63,777 nucleotides of DNA, from positions 1-63,777 of the forward strand of contig CADCHG010000016.1 of assembly GCA_902801155.1 (NCBI GenBank). The letters run 5' to 3'. Origin of the DNA: an uncultured Prevotellaceae bacterium (GTDB lineage: Bacteria > Bacteroidota > Bacteroidia > Bacteroidales > Bacteroidaceae). Position numbers and translations under genes: made by a program. The notes below the pieces were generated by a model. The model had not been told where the DNA came from. It was given only the letters and a program-made list of their open reading frames with translations, and made no database searches. Position 1 is the first letter of the stretch. Every line of letters starts with the position of its first letter. Of the stretch, positions 14,401 through 22,503 are shown one piece after another.

Positions 14401-17400
14401 TAATGCCCCGTCCTTATACACCTCAGACGCATTCAGGTCAATCTTCATGTCGATGAAGTCGTCATCCTTCCAGAGCTGAGTGACAAGGATACCTGATGAA
14501 CGCTCGTATGAAATAGTCGGAGCGCCACCGTTCTTTGTGAGATTCCATGTCACCTTGGTATCTTCCGTAATGTCAAGAACGCTGAAGATGTTCTCCACAA
14601 AGACAGGGTACAGACGCAGGTCAGTATCAGGTGCCCGATATTCCTCGCCAAGGGAATACATATTATTATTTTCATCCCTCCATGCCTTTAGGGTATGGTT
14701 GTCATAATACAAGGTCTTATTATAAGGTATAGTGAACTTATCGCCTTCCTCAACCCATAAAGGCTCAGGAGCTACACCCGAAGCAAATTCTCCCGTACTG
14801 AATGTGATGTAATGTGTAGGTCTTGGCAGGAAGCATACCTCGATAGTATAATGTTGGGTGATCTCAAACTGCAACTCGTATGTATCAAGTTCATCTTCTG
14901 CAACAGGCAACTCGGTGAAAGTGAAAGCAGAACCCTTCCATGAACCGTCAGGCTGCTTCACGGCATTCTCCATCTCTGTACCTTCTGTTCCAACCATTCT
15001 TACACCTGTGATGACGCCATCCGTTCTCTCTACCTGAAGAAGAGGAAGAGGTTCACCAGCTTCCGTAAATCGGGTAGCATCTACAATCTTGTCAAACTCA
15101 TAGCCGAACTTACGCTTGAAAGTTGCATGTACGCGGTTACCCTGCTGGAATGCGAATCCGCCGTCAGCAAGCTCCTTAGCCTCATATTCACCACTACCCT
15201 TGATTTCAACAATCTCTCCACGGACACTATTGTCCACATCCATGTGGAGCTCCATCAAAGCAGCAGGCAGAGAGTAGCACCTTATCCATTTATAATAGCT
15301 GAAGTCATCACCTATGGCGATGGTGACACGCGGATTAGGATTGGAGGTGACATAGGTATATACATATCCATGCTCACCATCCTCGCGTATCTTTCTTGTC
15401 TCAAGCTCGTCAAGAACAGGGATGTGCCCGTCAATAGTCGTTGAGGTGATTTCCGAATAACTGTAGATCTTTATTGTGGCACCTGCGCAAGAAGGCAGGT
15501 CGATGGTAGTTCCAGGACCGAATGCAGCCCAGTCAGGAAGGTCATCATTTCTCATGAATCCGGAAACATTGGTATGAATCCAGAGAGCCACGTCACGTGT
15601 ATGGTCTCGACGGACACCATCCTCGATAACCTCCACATCGACCTTACTCGTCCAGAAGAAGTTAAGATTAGGAGTATCCCAGTGTATCTTCTGAACATTA
15701 TTCATGGTGAGGAAGTCCCAATACAGCTCATCACCACGCACACGGTTCTCCTTGTCGGCAATATTATGCTCGAATACAGGTGTCAATACTATCTCCTGCC
15801 CTTCATAGTCGAAAGAATAGTACTTGCCAAGCTCGTATCTCCTTGAACCGTCGGTCCAATACATCAGGGTATATTGGTTTTTGAAGAAGGTGTAGTTATT
15901 CGGGATACAGAAAGAGCGTACTCCTGTCAAAGTCTCAGGAGCTATGCTGACTGCGTTGTTGAAGGTGTTAGGATCAGGAACATCATGCACGCCTGAGCCT
16001 TCGATATTGAATACTACCGTACCCATAGCACCTGGTTTGAAATGTGCCACGATATTCTTTTCAGAGGTCAAAGTGAACCTATATATATTCTTTCCGGTAG
16101 TCTCTGTCTCACCATCAACCCATTTGTCGATAACATATTCCCTTTCAGCCTCAGCACTCACGGAAACCTCTGTACCAGCCTCGAAATATGCTACTACTCC
16201 ATTTTCCAGCTCATTATATAAGTTACTATACTTAGGAGAGATGCTCACATCACCCTTTGTTACATCATCCGAGGTGGCAGTAACCTTGATAAGGTCCTTA
16301 CGTGTAAAGAGCACCTCGATAGTGGTGATACCGCCCTCTTCAGGAACGGTAAACTCATTACCCGAGATAGTCACAGGGTCTCCGCCTTCCACTCTCTTCC
16401 TGAATCCGGCAAAGGTATAGCCATAGCCTGGTGTTGCTTCCAGAGTCACGACATCACCCTCTCTGAATCTCGTACCAGTATTGACATGAGATGCTCCCTC
16501 AGAGGTGAGGGTAACGGTTACCTCACCTGCATTCTCAGGATTCTCATTAGGATAGGTCTCGGCATCGGCATTAGTTATCACATTTGTTGTCACCACGTTA
16601 GGCAGTACAGGATATGTCACGCTAAGGTCGGTGAAGAATCCCCAAGGAGCACCCGAGCCAGCCTTCTCCACAATGATATCAAGAGTTGGAGATTCGCCCT
16701 CATAGGTAAAGGTGATGGTCTTGCCATTGTTTGTCACCGTTCCCTGATTACTAAGCACGGTCGCATCCTCCTCGCGCAGCTTCACTACGGCATGGTTGTC
16801 ACCCGTGAAGCTTGTAGAGGTATGGTATAAGTCATCATTCTTGTCTGAAGCGTTGAGAGTAACGGTCATGCCATAGACAGCAGGAATCCTGAGTACGGTA
16901 TTGTCATTAAACTGTGCTCCATTCCCGGAAAGCTCGTTTATACGCTCATCGGTATTCACGGCCTTGCTCGATGTAGCATCAATAACGAGAGGCACGTCAA
17001 CCATTGCTCCCTCAACATTCACACCCTTAACGTATGTCATGGTAAAAGGATCGCTGGTATAGTCATGCAACTTAATTGTAGGAGCACCGTCAAGCTTATC
17101 AAACGGCCAAGTTACGGTCAGTTCATGGTCGGTATCGGTTATCGCCTTTGTGCACTTCGTTAGCACAGGATAGAGAGTGGTGTTCTGATAGAACGTGTAG
17201 TTTCTTCCGAGGTCATACTGCGTACCAGTTTCTGAATCCTCCCATCCGGTAACAGCCCATCCTTCACGATACAGGGTGGTATTATATGGAATGAATGCCT
17301 GATGCGCCTCGTTCACCTCCACCTCGTTAGGAGCAGTACCGAGAAGGGTCTTAGGGTATCTATTCACAAACTTCACCTTCGATGCACTTGCATCACGAAC

Positions 17401-20400
17401 TGAGATATAAGGCAGATAGACCGTCTTATCATTCTCAGATGCGATAGTCAGTATCGTGGCATCTCCCGTATATTCAAATCTCACGAAGTTAGACTCCTTG
17501 TTCTCATGATAGCAGTTGCCAGCCTCACTTGGGTACAAGTCCCATTTATGTCCATTCTCAGCAGATATTGTCACCTTGCCATTACCGTATTGGCAGTTTC
17601 CGATAGTAATGGTTACAGGTCCCTCTACTGGAACTCGTGCGTGAAATCCAACGTAGCCGTGACTTGCATCATGATATGCTGTACCGATATCGATGGAAGA
17701 AGACATGTCACCTACAGGTACAAGATGCGTATCACCTCTGTCATCGATGATAACACCGGTCTCGAACTTATTATTCTGTCCGTAGTTTCCAAGCAAGGTA
17801 TTGCCATTTGAGAAGTCCCATGAGAAGCCGGCAAAGGTGCTACGGCAGAATTTCTCTTCCATATCAATAACCACACCGTCCTTCACGCTTATAGCCTTTA
17901 CCCAGCAGTCCTTTACAGGCACTACGGAATAGGCTCCTGTGAATCTCTCCTTATAGTTGGTAGTAGTAGGTGTAGAGCCGTCAAGGGTGTAATATACAGT
18001 AGCTCCCACCACGTTGTTCTTTATCGTTGCCTTGTCCTTCGTCTCAGCAAATGCAACAGCCACGGCACCTTCGTTGACTACCCTCACAGTATGCACATAG
18101 CTTTCGCCGTCAGTAACAAAACGGAGCGTTGTAGCAGGACCTACATAGTTGACAACCGCCATTCCTCCAGCATAATCAGACCTGGCGTCGAATGTGTTTG
18201 GAGAGATAGTACCGCCATTATCCGAAGTGATGGTGAACCTCGGCGAACCACTTCCAAACGTGCATCGGCTTACGTAAATCGTGGCATTACCAGCCACCTC
18301 AACGCTAAAGCCGCTATCAGCATTGAACTTCCAGCCATGCTGATTGTCGTGATACTCACTATTATCCCCTATCCTGTCGATCAGCTCATGATCGTCAAAG
18401 TCGAAGTCCTGATCGCGGAAATCATAGTAGAACTCTGAACCGAGAGATGCTATCTCCTTGTCGGTCACCAAGTTTCCGATGAGACCGTCAGTTCCAATAG
18501 CAGCTACAGAATATCTGTCCTCTGTTCCAAAGCTATTATAGCCTGCTACCGACTTGGCAGTAAACGGAGAGCTTGTGTCGTAAGAAAGGACATCAGAACC
18601 CACTATGGCTATGATATTGTTACCATCGAACACGGCGTATGCGCTTGCTCCATCCACAGACGTCCAAGTAATGATTTCGTTCTGAACGGAGATACCAGCA
18701 GGAGCCGGCAAGTAGGAAACAGGAGAAGCAACTATATTCGCCGGACTGTTATCCACATCCACGCTCACCACATGACCGCCACCCGTCATGGCTGTCCATT
18801 TCTCTCCACGCGGAGCTATATTCTTCGTTGTCTTGTAGTATGAAACCTTGGCTTTGTCATCCCAAGCCCTACCGAGATAATACTTTCCTGCCATATCAGC
18901 ACCCTCAGCATTATCTATGGTACACTCGTTGAAAATATATCCGTTATATGTACCCGGAGTATTGTATCTTCTCGCTGCTGTGATATAAGCCACAGTAGAA
19001 GACTCTATCAGCAGGGCACACTTCTCGAACCATACGTTACCACTACCGCAGATGAAGTCCACGGTACCATGTATCTCACATCCCTCAAAATAGGAACTGG
19101 CATTATTATCAGAATAATAGGTATCCTGACGGCCAAGCAGACGGATGTTCTTATATACATTATTCGAGCCTTCGTCATAAAGGGCAGTACCGCGCTCAGC
19201 ATCTGTAGTGGAATTATATTCCACGATACTGTGAAGGGTGAGGTTCTGCATTATGACATTTGAACCGGTCCTTAATGTAGCAGAAGACCAGATGCCTTCT
19301 GTTGCAGGATGATTCTGAATAATAACGCCATCACGGCTCTGACCTACGATTGTCGTATAATCCCTAACCTGGGTATTTATGTCGGTACCAAGTTCATAGG
19401 TTCCGTTCTTGACAAAGACAGTTCTTCTGTCAGATGAAGTGCCCCCCGTAGCAAGAGCCGCCTTGAGTTCATCAACATTTGACACGACGACATCATAAAG
19501 ACCTGACGGAACAGGGATTCCCTCATCCACAATAGGAACATCGATTTCCTCTACCTTGATATAAGGAATATAGATCTGGTTCTGCTTGCATTTCAGAGTC
19601 AGGCGTGTAGCTCCACCTGTATAGTTATATGAAACAACAGGCTCGCCTGTACTGCTTGTGAATTTCGCATTATTGTCATTAAGTGAAATTGTTGTGAGTT
19701 CCGTATTTTCAGAATCAGTAATAACAATATCACTATTATAGTCTGTCATACCCAAGGTTATTTTAACCGGTCCATAAACATCAAAGGACATTGACTGTCC
19801 TGTGTTAGCAAACCACAGACCATAAGTCGAATCCTTGTAATAAGTATTAAATGAAATATGCGGATTTGTAGAAGTCTCTACAGGATTGCCATTTTCATCA
19901 ATAGAGATACCAAAAACGCTTGCACTTCCAGTTGTGCTCTTGTCTTTGACAATATCATAAGCATTACCTGTGCCTGTGAAGTCAAGTTCAAATGAAGATA
20001 TCTTTTCCGGGATTACAGGAGCAGGTTCTTCTTGAACCACCTGAATCTTCTTCATATAGCCACTTCCGGTAACAGTAAGCACAACCTCACCTGCACTAAC
20101 CTCGGCTGTTGTTGGGGAATAAGTCTTTGTCTGAACATTTATACCAGCTTCACCGCCAAGAGTGTAAGTTGCATTATACTGACCGCCATCTCCTTGAAAA
20201 TTGGTTATGGTAATCACATCATTTTCAGAAACAACAGGAATCCTTATTTCCGTAGTTGCGTTGACCTGAACATCGCCATTTGACGGACGTGGTTTGAACT
20301 CACCACTACCACTATAAGACATGGTAAGACTAATACCTGCCTGATCTGACGGATAGCTTGTCTGATTATTACCTGCTACGGAGCAATCGGAAGTAGAATT

Positions 20401-21030
20401 CGTGAAGTCCCAGATAGCAGTAATAGGGTATGAAGGGGTTACAGGAGTAGGATCTTCAATTTCAACTACAGAGATATATGGGAAATACACACTTGTGGCA
20501 TTTGACGATGCATATATCTCAAGGACACAGTCAGATGGAACTATAACTACATCCGTGGCGACATTCGACGCATCAACTGCATATTTACCACCTACGCTAT
20601 TTATCGTTTTCAACACATTTGTTCCGTCCGAAATAGCTATGTCACCTCCATAGTCGCTCATGCCAAGACCTATTTCATACTTACCTGCCTTTACCGGAAC
20701 TTTTATCTTGGCATTATAATAAAGACCATAGGTGTTGTTATGATAATAACCCTCAAAATAAGCTATATAGCTTTCTGGCTCTGATGATGACAAAGTTGGT
20801 ATGCCTTCATCTGTTGAGGCCGTAACATAATAACTGCTTGCTGCACCACCTGTATTGATATTCTCTGCAGCCCATGGTTTGATGAAGCTAATGGAGAAGT
20901 TCTCAAACGCCCATGCACTTCCGCTTCCTCCTATCAAGAGGATGAAAGCAAGGATTACTGTTCCGAGAAATCTTGTGAAGATACTCTGACTAGAATTACA
21001 AGTATATATGTTTTTTATGATGTAGGTCAT
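11455..21030 (-). CDS. Giant secreted protein with two pectin-methylesterase-like (CE8) domains
   Basis: This 3,191-residue protein has a signal peptide (about 20-41, ending GSAWA). Residues ~42-510 are repeated beta-sandwich, CBM-like modules. The first CE8 domain spans ~515-760 and has GRQDTYY (~635), GTVDFICGSGNVWFEKC (~657) and YLGRAW (~720). Middle modules include a chitobiase/Fn3-associated type (YYTLDGSTPTTTNY), divergent InlB-type repeats (KNIVAHFKPG), several ...GAPTI beta domains and an SbsA-like Ig domain (~2390-2510). The second CE8 domain spans ~2525-2830, with SYQDTYYTS (~2692), GVVDWISGGGNVWFEKC (~2720) and LARPWG (~2786). The C terminus, IYDLSGRRVVT...VYIING, resembles a T9SS sorting sequence. 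The Q, D, D and R residues expected for CE8 catalysis are present in both domains, so both may demethylate pectin. Own promoter at 21145-21176. Confidence 0.85.
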   Translation of the reverse strand: MTYIIKNIYTCNSSQSIFTRFLGTVILAFILLIGGSGSAWAFENFSISFIKPWAAENINTGGAASSYYVTASTDEGIPTLSSSEPESYIAYFEGYYHNNTYGLYYNAKIKVPVKAGKYEIGLGMSDYGGDIAISDGTNVLKTINSVGGKYAVDASNVATDVVIVPSDCVLEIYASSNATSVYFPYISVVEIEDPTPVTPSYPITAIWDFTNSTSDCSVAGNNQTSYPSDQAGISLTMSYSGSGEFKPRPSNGDVQVNATTEIRIPVVSENDVITITNFQGDGGQYNATYTLGGEAGINVQTKTYSPTTAEVSAGEVVLTVTGSGYMKKIQVVQEEPAPVIPEKISSFELDFTGTGNAYDIVKDKSTTGSASVFGISIDENGNPVETSTNPHISFNTYYKDSTYGLWFANTGQSMSFDVYGPVKITLGMTDYNSDIVITDSENTELTTISLNDNNAKFTSSTGEPVVSYNYTGGATRLTLKCKQNQIYIPYIKVEEIDVPIVDEGIPVPSGLYDVVVSNVDELKAALATGGTSSDRRTVFVKNGTYELGTDINTQVRDYTTIVGQSRDGVIIQNHPATEGIWSSATLRTGSNVIMQNLTLHSIVEYNSTTDAERGTALYDEGSNNVYKNIRLLGRQDTYYSDNNASSYFEGCEIHGTVDFICGSGNVWFEKCALLIESSTVAYITAARRYNTPGTYNGYIFNECTIDNAEGADMAGKYYLGRAWDDKAKVSYYKTTKNIAPRGEKWTAMTGGGHVVSVDVDNSPANIVASPVSYLPAPAGISVQNEIITWTSVDGASAYAVFDGNNIIAIVGSDVLSYDTSSPFTAKSVAGYNSFGTEDRYSVAAIGTDGLIGNLVTDKEIASLGSEFYYDFRDQDFDFDDHELIDRIGDNSEYHDNQHGWKFNADSGFSVEVAGNATIYVSRCTFGSGSPRFTITSDNGGTISPNTFDARSDYAGGMAVVNYVGPATTLRFVTDGESYVHTVRVVNEGAVAVAFAETKDKATIKNNVVGATVYYTLDGSTPTTTNYKERFTGAYSVVPVKDCWVKAISVKDGVVIDMEEKFCRSTFAGFSWDFSNGNTLLGNYGQNNKFETGVIIDDRGDTHLVPVGDMSSSIDIGTAYHDASHGYVGFHARVPVEGPVTITIGNCQYGNGKVTISAENGHKWDLYPSEAGNCYHENKESNFVRFEYTGDATILTIASENDKTVYLPYISVRDASASKVKFVNRYPKTLLGTAPNEVEVNEAHQAFIPYNTTLYREGWAVTGWEDSETGTQYDLGRNYTFYQNTTLYPVLTKCTKAITDTDHELTVTWPFDKLDGAPTIKLHDYTSDPFTMTYVKGVNVEGAMVDVPLVIDATSSKAVNTDERINELSGNGAQFNDNTVLRIPAVYGMTVTLNASDKNDDLYHTSTSFTGDNHAVVKLREEDATVLSNQGTVTNNGKTITFTYEGESPTLDIIVEKAGSGAPWGFFTDLSVTYPVLPNVVTTNVITNADAETYPNENPENAGEVTVTLTSEGASHVNTGTRFREGDVVTLEATPGYGYTFAGFRKRVEGGDPVTISGNEFTVPEEGGITTIEVLFTRKDLIKVTATSDDVTKGDVSISPKYSNLYNELENGVVAYFEAGTEVSVSAEAEREYVIDKWVDGETETTGKNIYRFTLTSEKNIVAHFKPGAMGTVVFNIEGSGVHDVPDPNTFNNAVSIAPETLTGVRSFCIPNNYTFFKNQYTLMYWTDGSRRYELGKYYSFDYEGQEIVLTPVFEHNIADKENRVRGDELYWDFLTMNNVQKIHWDTPNLNFFWTSKVDVEVIEDGVRRDHTRDVALWIHTNVSGFMRNDDLPDWAAFGPGTTIDLPSCAGATIKIYSYSEITSTTIDGHIPVLDELETRKIREDGEHGYVYTYVTSNPNPRVTIAIGDDFSYYKWIRCYSLPAALMELHMDVDNSVRGEIVEIKGSGEYEAKELADGGFAFQQGNRVHATFKRKFGYEFDKIVDATRFTEAGEPLPLLQVERTDGVITGVRMVGTEGTEMENAVKQPDGSWKGSAFTFTELPVAEDELDTYELQFEITQHYTIEVCFLPRPTHYITFSTGEFASGVAPEPLWVEEGDKFTIPYNKTLYYDNHTLKAWRDENNNMYSLGEEYRAPDTDLRLYPVFVENIFSVLDITEDTKVTWNLTKNGGAPTISYERSSGILVTQLWKDDDFIDMKIDLNASEVYKDGALWVVNGNVVAGKFDNTSYDDRCQINEHSTITFPAIKDCIIELEALSPIPTSVKICGSEHAEATKISHTYVLGWTQHSVEFEDDGNNGNVYNTWCTALSITYRPITANMPELASVTYGSTTLTAAQLASLKQNFEIDVTFNVGENDEFPNVTATAENGKISVAQANIDNHTAIVYLVSNGGITIDAYYLNFIPVIETGPMLVGSPSIYVNSTGYNSEVIPLDQPIDGTISLSFSRTMKAVESSTGIRLYNEGVAQGDALTALQGSTLVLRYWDLEVNKEYTLTIPANTLQDVFGGMYDSDISVTFRTASEIVPVEHRKFNWIVGVDGTLSEGINAANNTSGLGRFYIFVPDGEYELEGNETIVPSTKEDATTLYDGDGVKRNDLLGTTLDNNKTRISRANVSLIGQSENGTRIFNRPVIEGIGYTATLHLPASATDFYAQDLTLENRFNYRKSMSASQNNAARAVVLQDHASRSILKNVSMWSYQDTYYTSNSETDPHFSAYLEDCSIAGVVDWISGGGNVWFEKCNIIHRDRAGNNIAAPHTNANQRWGYVFNDCLITTESDPESMQEMGDKDWTLARPWGVAPNQSPACTFINTTVTALPRDAGWGAMYGGMVLRFHEYKTKDADGNLVSLGRRSLAACAPAAGSDDYLLTNAEASEYEVNEVLEFDPALYTAQREAVTNISIEGGVLKWKASADGMDLCYFIFKKDSDGKWKYFANVADTNLDFSLYGEDMREGFYMIRAANQRGGLGAYSEEIEYKEAEMYELRIAEIGQTPGKGWSTICLPNNARVPEGDIKVYAAVSIDENIVTLKRVDYITANIGYVVYGAVDTYIFYGSTHKATDTEGYNYSHDSYLSGNPSDMRVSAATTNCYTLAYKPAISGIGFYRYSGTWLNPHKAYLDVEDFKRFNSSTADEDDTLSKSFAKGIRFVFAPEEDATGLPLLDCNILLNYKTDAIYDLSGRRVVTPHSGQVYIINGSKAVRK

Positions 21031-21144
21031 ATCTATGTGGTTTTAGATGGTTCTTCAGGAAATACGTGGTTTTAGTCGTGGAACTACCACTTCTGGAAAC
21101 TATAGTGTACGAACACAGTAAATTAGATACTATCTATTAAATTG

Positions 21145-21176
21145 CAAAGATAATATTTTTTTTCTTTTTTACGCAA
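21145..21176 (-). promoter_or_regulatory. Promoter of the giant CE8 gene
   Basis: Minus strand: TTGC (21176-21173), 20 nt, then TATCTTTG (21152-21145). The -7 box is a perfect consensus. It lies about 115 nt upstream of the ATG at 21030. Confidence 0.75.
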
Positions 21177-21388
21177 TTTTTGCAAACTTTTTTCATCACG
21201 AACGCGAATTTTAACAAATCAGGCGGCTATACTATGTATAGAGAGCGCATTTTCCATAGTTTTTGATATATAGTTTAGAAGGTAGAATCCCAACTACTTT
21301 TTCGCTCTGCCAAAGAAGTGCCTCATATCTTCTTCCCATGTAAGTCCGTACCAAAGTCTATGCAAGTCCCATTTACCTTTGCTCCTTC

Positions 21389-21444
21389 CTCCGTTCTGAA
21401 ACGGACCTGAAACGGACCTGGAACGGACTTGGAACGGAGGTAAG
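21389..21444. repeat. 11-bp tandem array (ACGGACCTGRA)
   Basis: An inverted half unit, CCTCCGTTC (21389-21397), is followed by 11-bp units ACGGACCTGAA, ACGGACCTGGA, ACGGACTTGGA and ACGGAGGTAAG. The last contains GAACGGAGG, the complement of the first half unit. The same plan (CTCC-type half unit, GGAC units, GGAG closing unit) recurs at 53962-54028. Confidence 0.8.
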
Positions 21445-21483
21445 GTAAGTGAAAAGTGAAAAATAAAAAGTGGGAAATACGAG

Positions 21484-22165
21484 TTCAGAAAAAACTTTTT
21501 CGCGCAAACCCTACACTCCTACATCGCCACCCCATGTAACACACACAAGTTTAGTTAGTTACAAGGATTTCAAATATCGTCTAACCCTACACTAACCCTA
21601 CACTAAACCTACACTAAAACCTGATTTTTTCAGAAATTCAGGTTAATTGATAATTAATAATGTATAATTGATAATTTAACGTGAGTTCGATGAATTGTTT
21701 TGTCGGCTTGCGCCCTGAAAGGGCAAAGTTTGCTCTTAGCCCAGGGCAACGCCCTGTGGTATTGGTTCAATAGATAGACTACGCCCTGAAAGGGCAAAAG
21801 CCCTATCATAAAGATGCTTTTGCCCCTACAGGGCGAAATTGACAAACTTCAATGTACCTAGGGCGATGCCCTAGGCTATTAGCTTGTTAGCCTTGCAGGC
21901 TGTTTGCAGGCTGTTTCAGCAATTTCGTCGAACTCACGTTAATTTAGATTGACTTGAACGCTTATGATACTATTCACATTATTCATTTTTCATTATTAAT
22001 TATTAATTTCATGCCTTGACAGGCATGATTAGTGTAGGGTTGGTGTAGGTTTAGTGTAGGGTTGGAGAATATTTAAAAACGCTGCAAGTTATTGATGTAT
22101 AGAAGAATACATAGGGTGGCGATGTAGGGGTGTAGGGTTAACGCGAAAAAGTTTTTTCTGAGGAT
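21484..22165. repeat. ~680-bp nested inverted-repeat element
   Basis: Outer arms 21484-21537 and 22108-22165 are near-perfect inverted copies (TTCAGAAAAAACTTTTTCGC against GCGAAAAAGTTTTTTCTGAG, and the CATCGCCACC word). Inside them, inverted 11-bp arrays lie at 21583-21615 (AACCCTACACT units) and 22031-22063 (AGTGTAGGGTT units). Inside those is an inverted pair of the TTAACGTGAGTTCGA word (near 21674 and 21926). The centre holds repeats with GCCCTGAAAGGGC and GCCCTAGG palindromes. There is no credible gene. It looks like repeats nested within repeats. Confidence 0.75.
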
Positions 22166-22208
22166 ATTAAACTCTCGCAAAAACGATTGAATTCCCGACA
22201 TTACCCAA

Positions 22209-22357
22209 TGGAAAATAACGTGAGTTCGACGAAAAAATAGAAACGGATTTATCTGAAGTGGCTAACACTACTGTTTTCCGAACACAGATTGCACAGATTA
22301 AAGGGATAATCTCGCTTGCGCTCGTGATTTGCATCTGTGAGATCCCTTAAATCTGTG
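22209..22357. repeat. Mixed intergenic repeats with long hairpin
   Basis: A fourth copy of AACGTGAGTTCGACGAA is at 22209-22226. Then CACAGATTAAAGGGAT (22292 onward) pairs with ATCCCTTAAATCTGTG (ending 22357) across a GC-rich middle. Words of the type CACAGATTAAA are a common Bacteroidetes intergenic repeat. No gene is supported here or in 22358-22413. Confidence 0.65.
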
Positions 22358-22413
22358 GTTTATAAAAAAAGGATTTATCTGGTTTATCTGAAATAGATCG
22401 CGGAAAATGTACA

Positions 22414-22472
22414 AAACGCAGAGGCGCGAAGACACAGAGATTTTTTCTTTGCGTCTTCGCGCCTTTGCGTTT
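22414..22472 (-). terminator. Long hairpin after the 6,411-residue gene
   Basis: AAACGCAGAGGCGCGAAGAC (22414-22433) pairs with GTCTTCGCGCCTTTGCGTTT (22453-22472), with one mismatch, around a T-rich loop. It lies about 31 bp after the stop of the giant gene. There is no clear T run after the stem on the minus strand (GTACATTTTCC), so termination is possible but not certain. The arms also belong to a widespread Bacteroidetes repeat type. Confidence 0.5.
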
Positions 22473-22503
22473 AAATATAATTTTAGATCAGAGAAAAAAG
22501 GCT

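Noticed and set aside
21654-21845. Minus-strand frame of 63 codons in the repeat depot
   Set aside because: It consists of GCCCTGAAAGGGC-type repeats; no conserved protein pattern.
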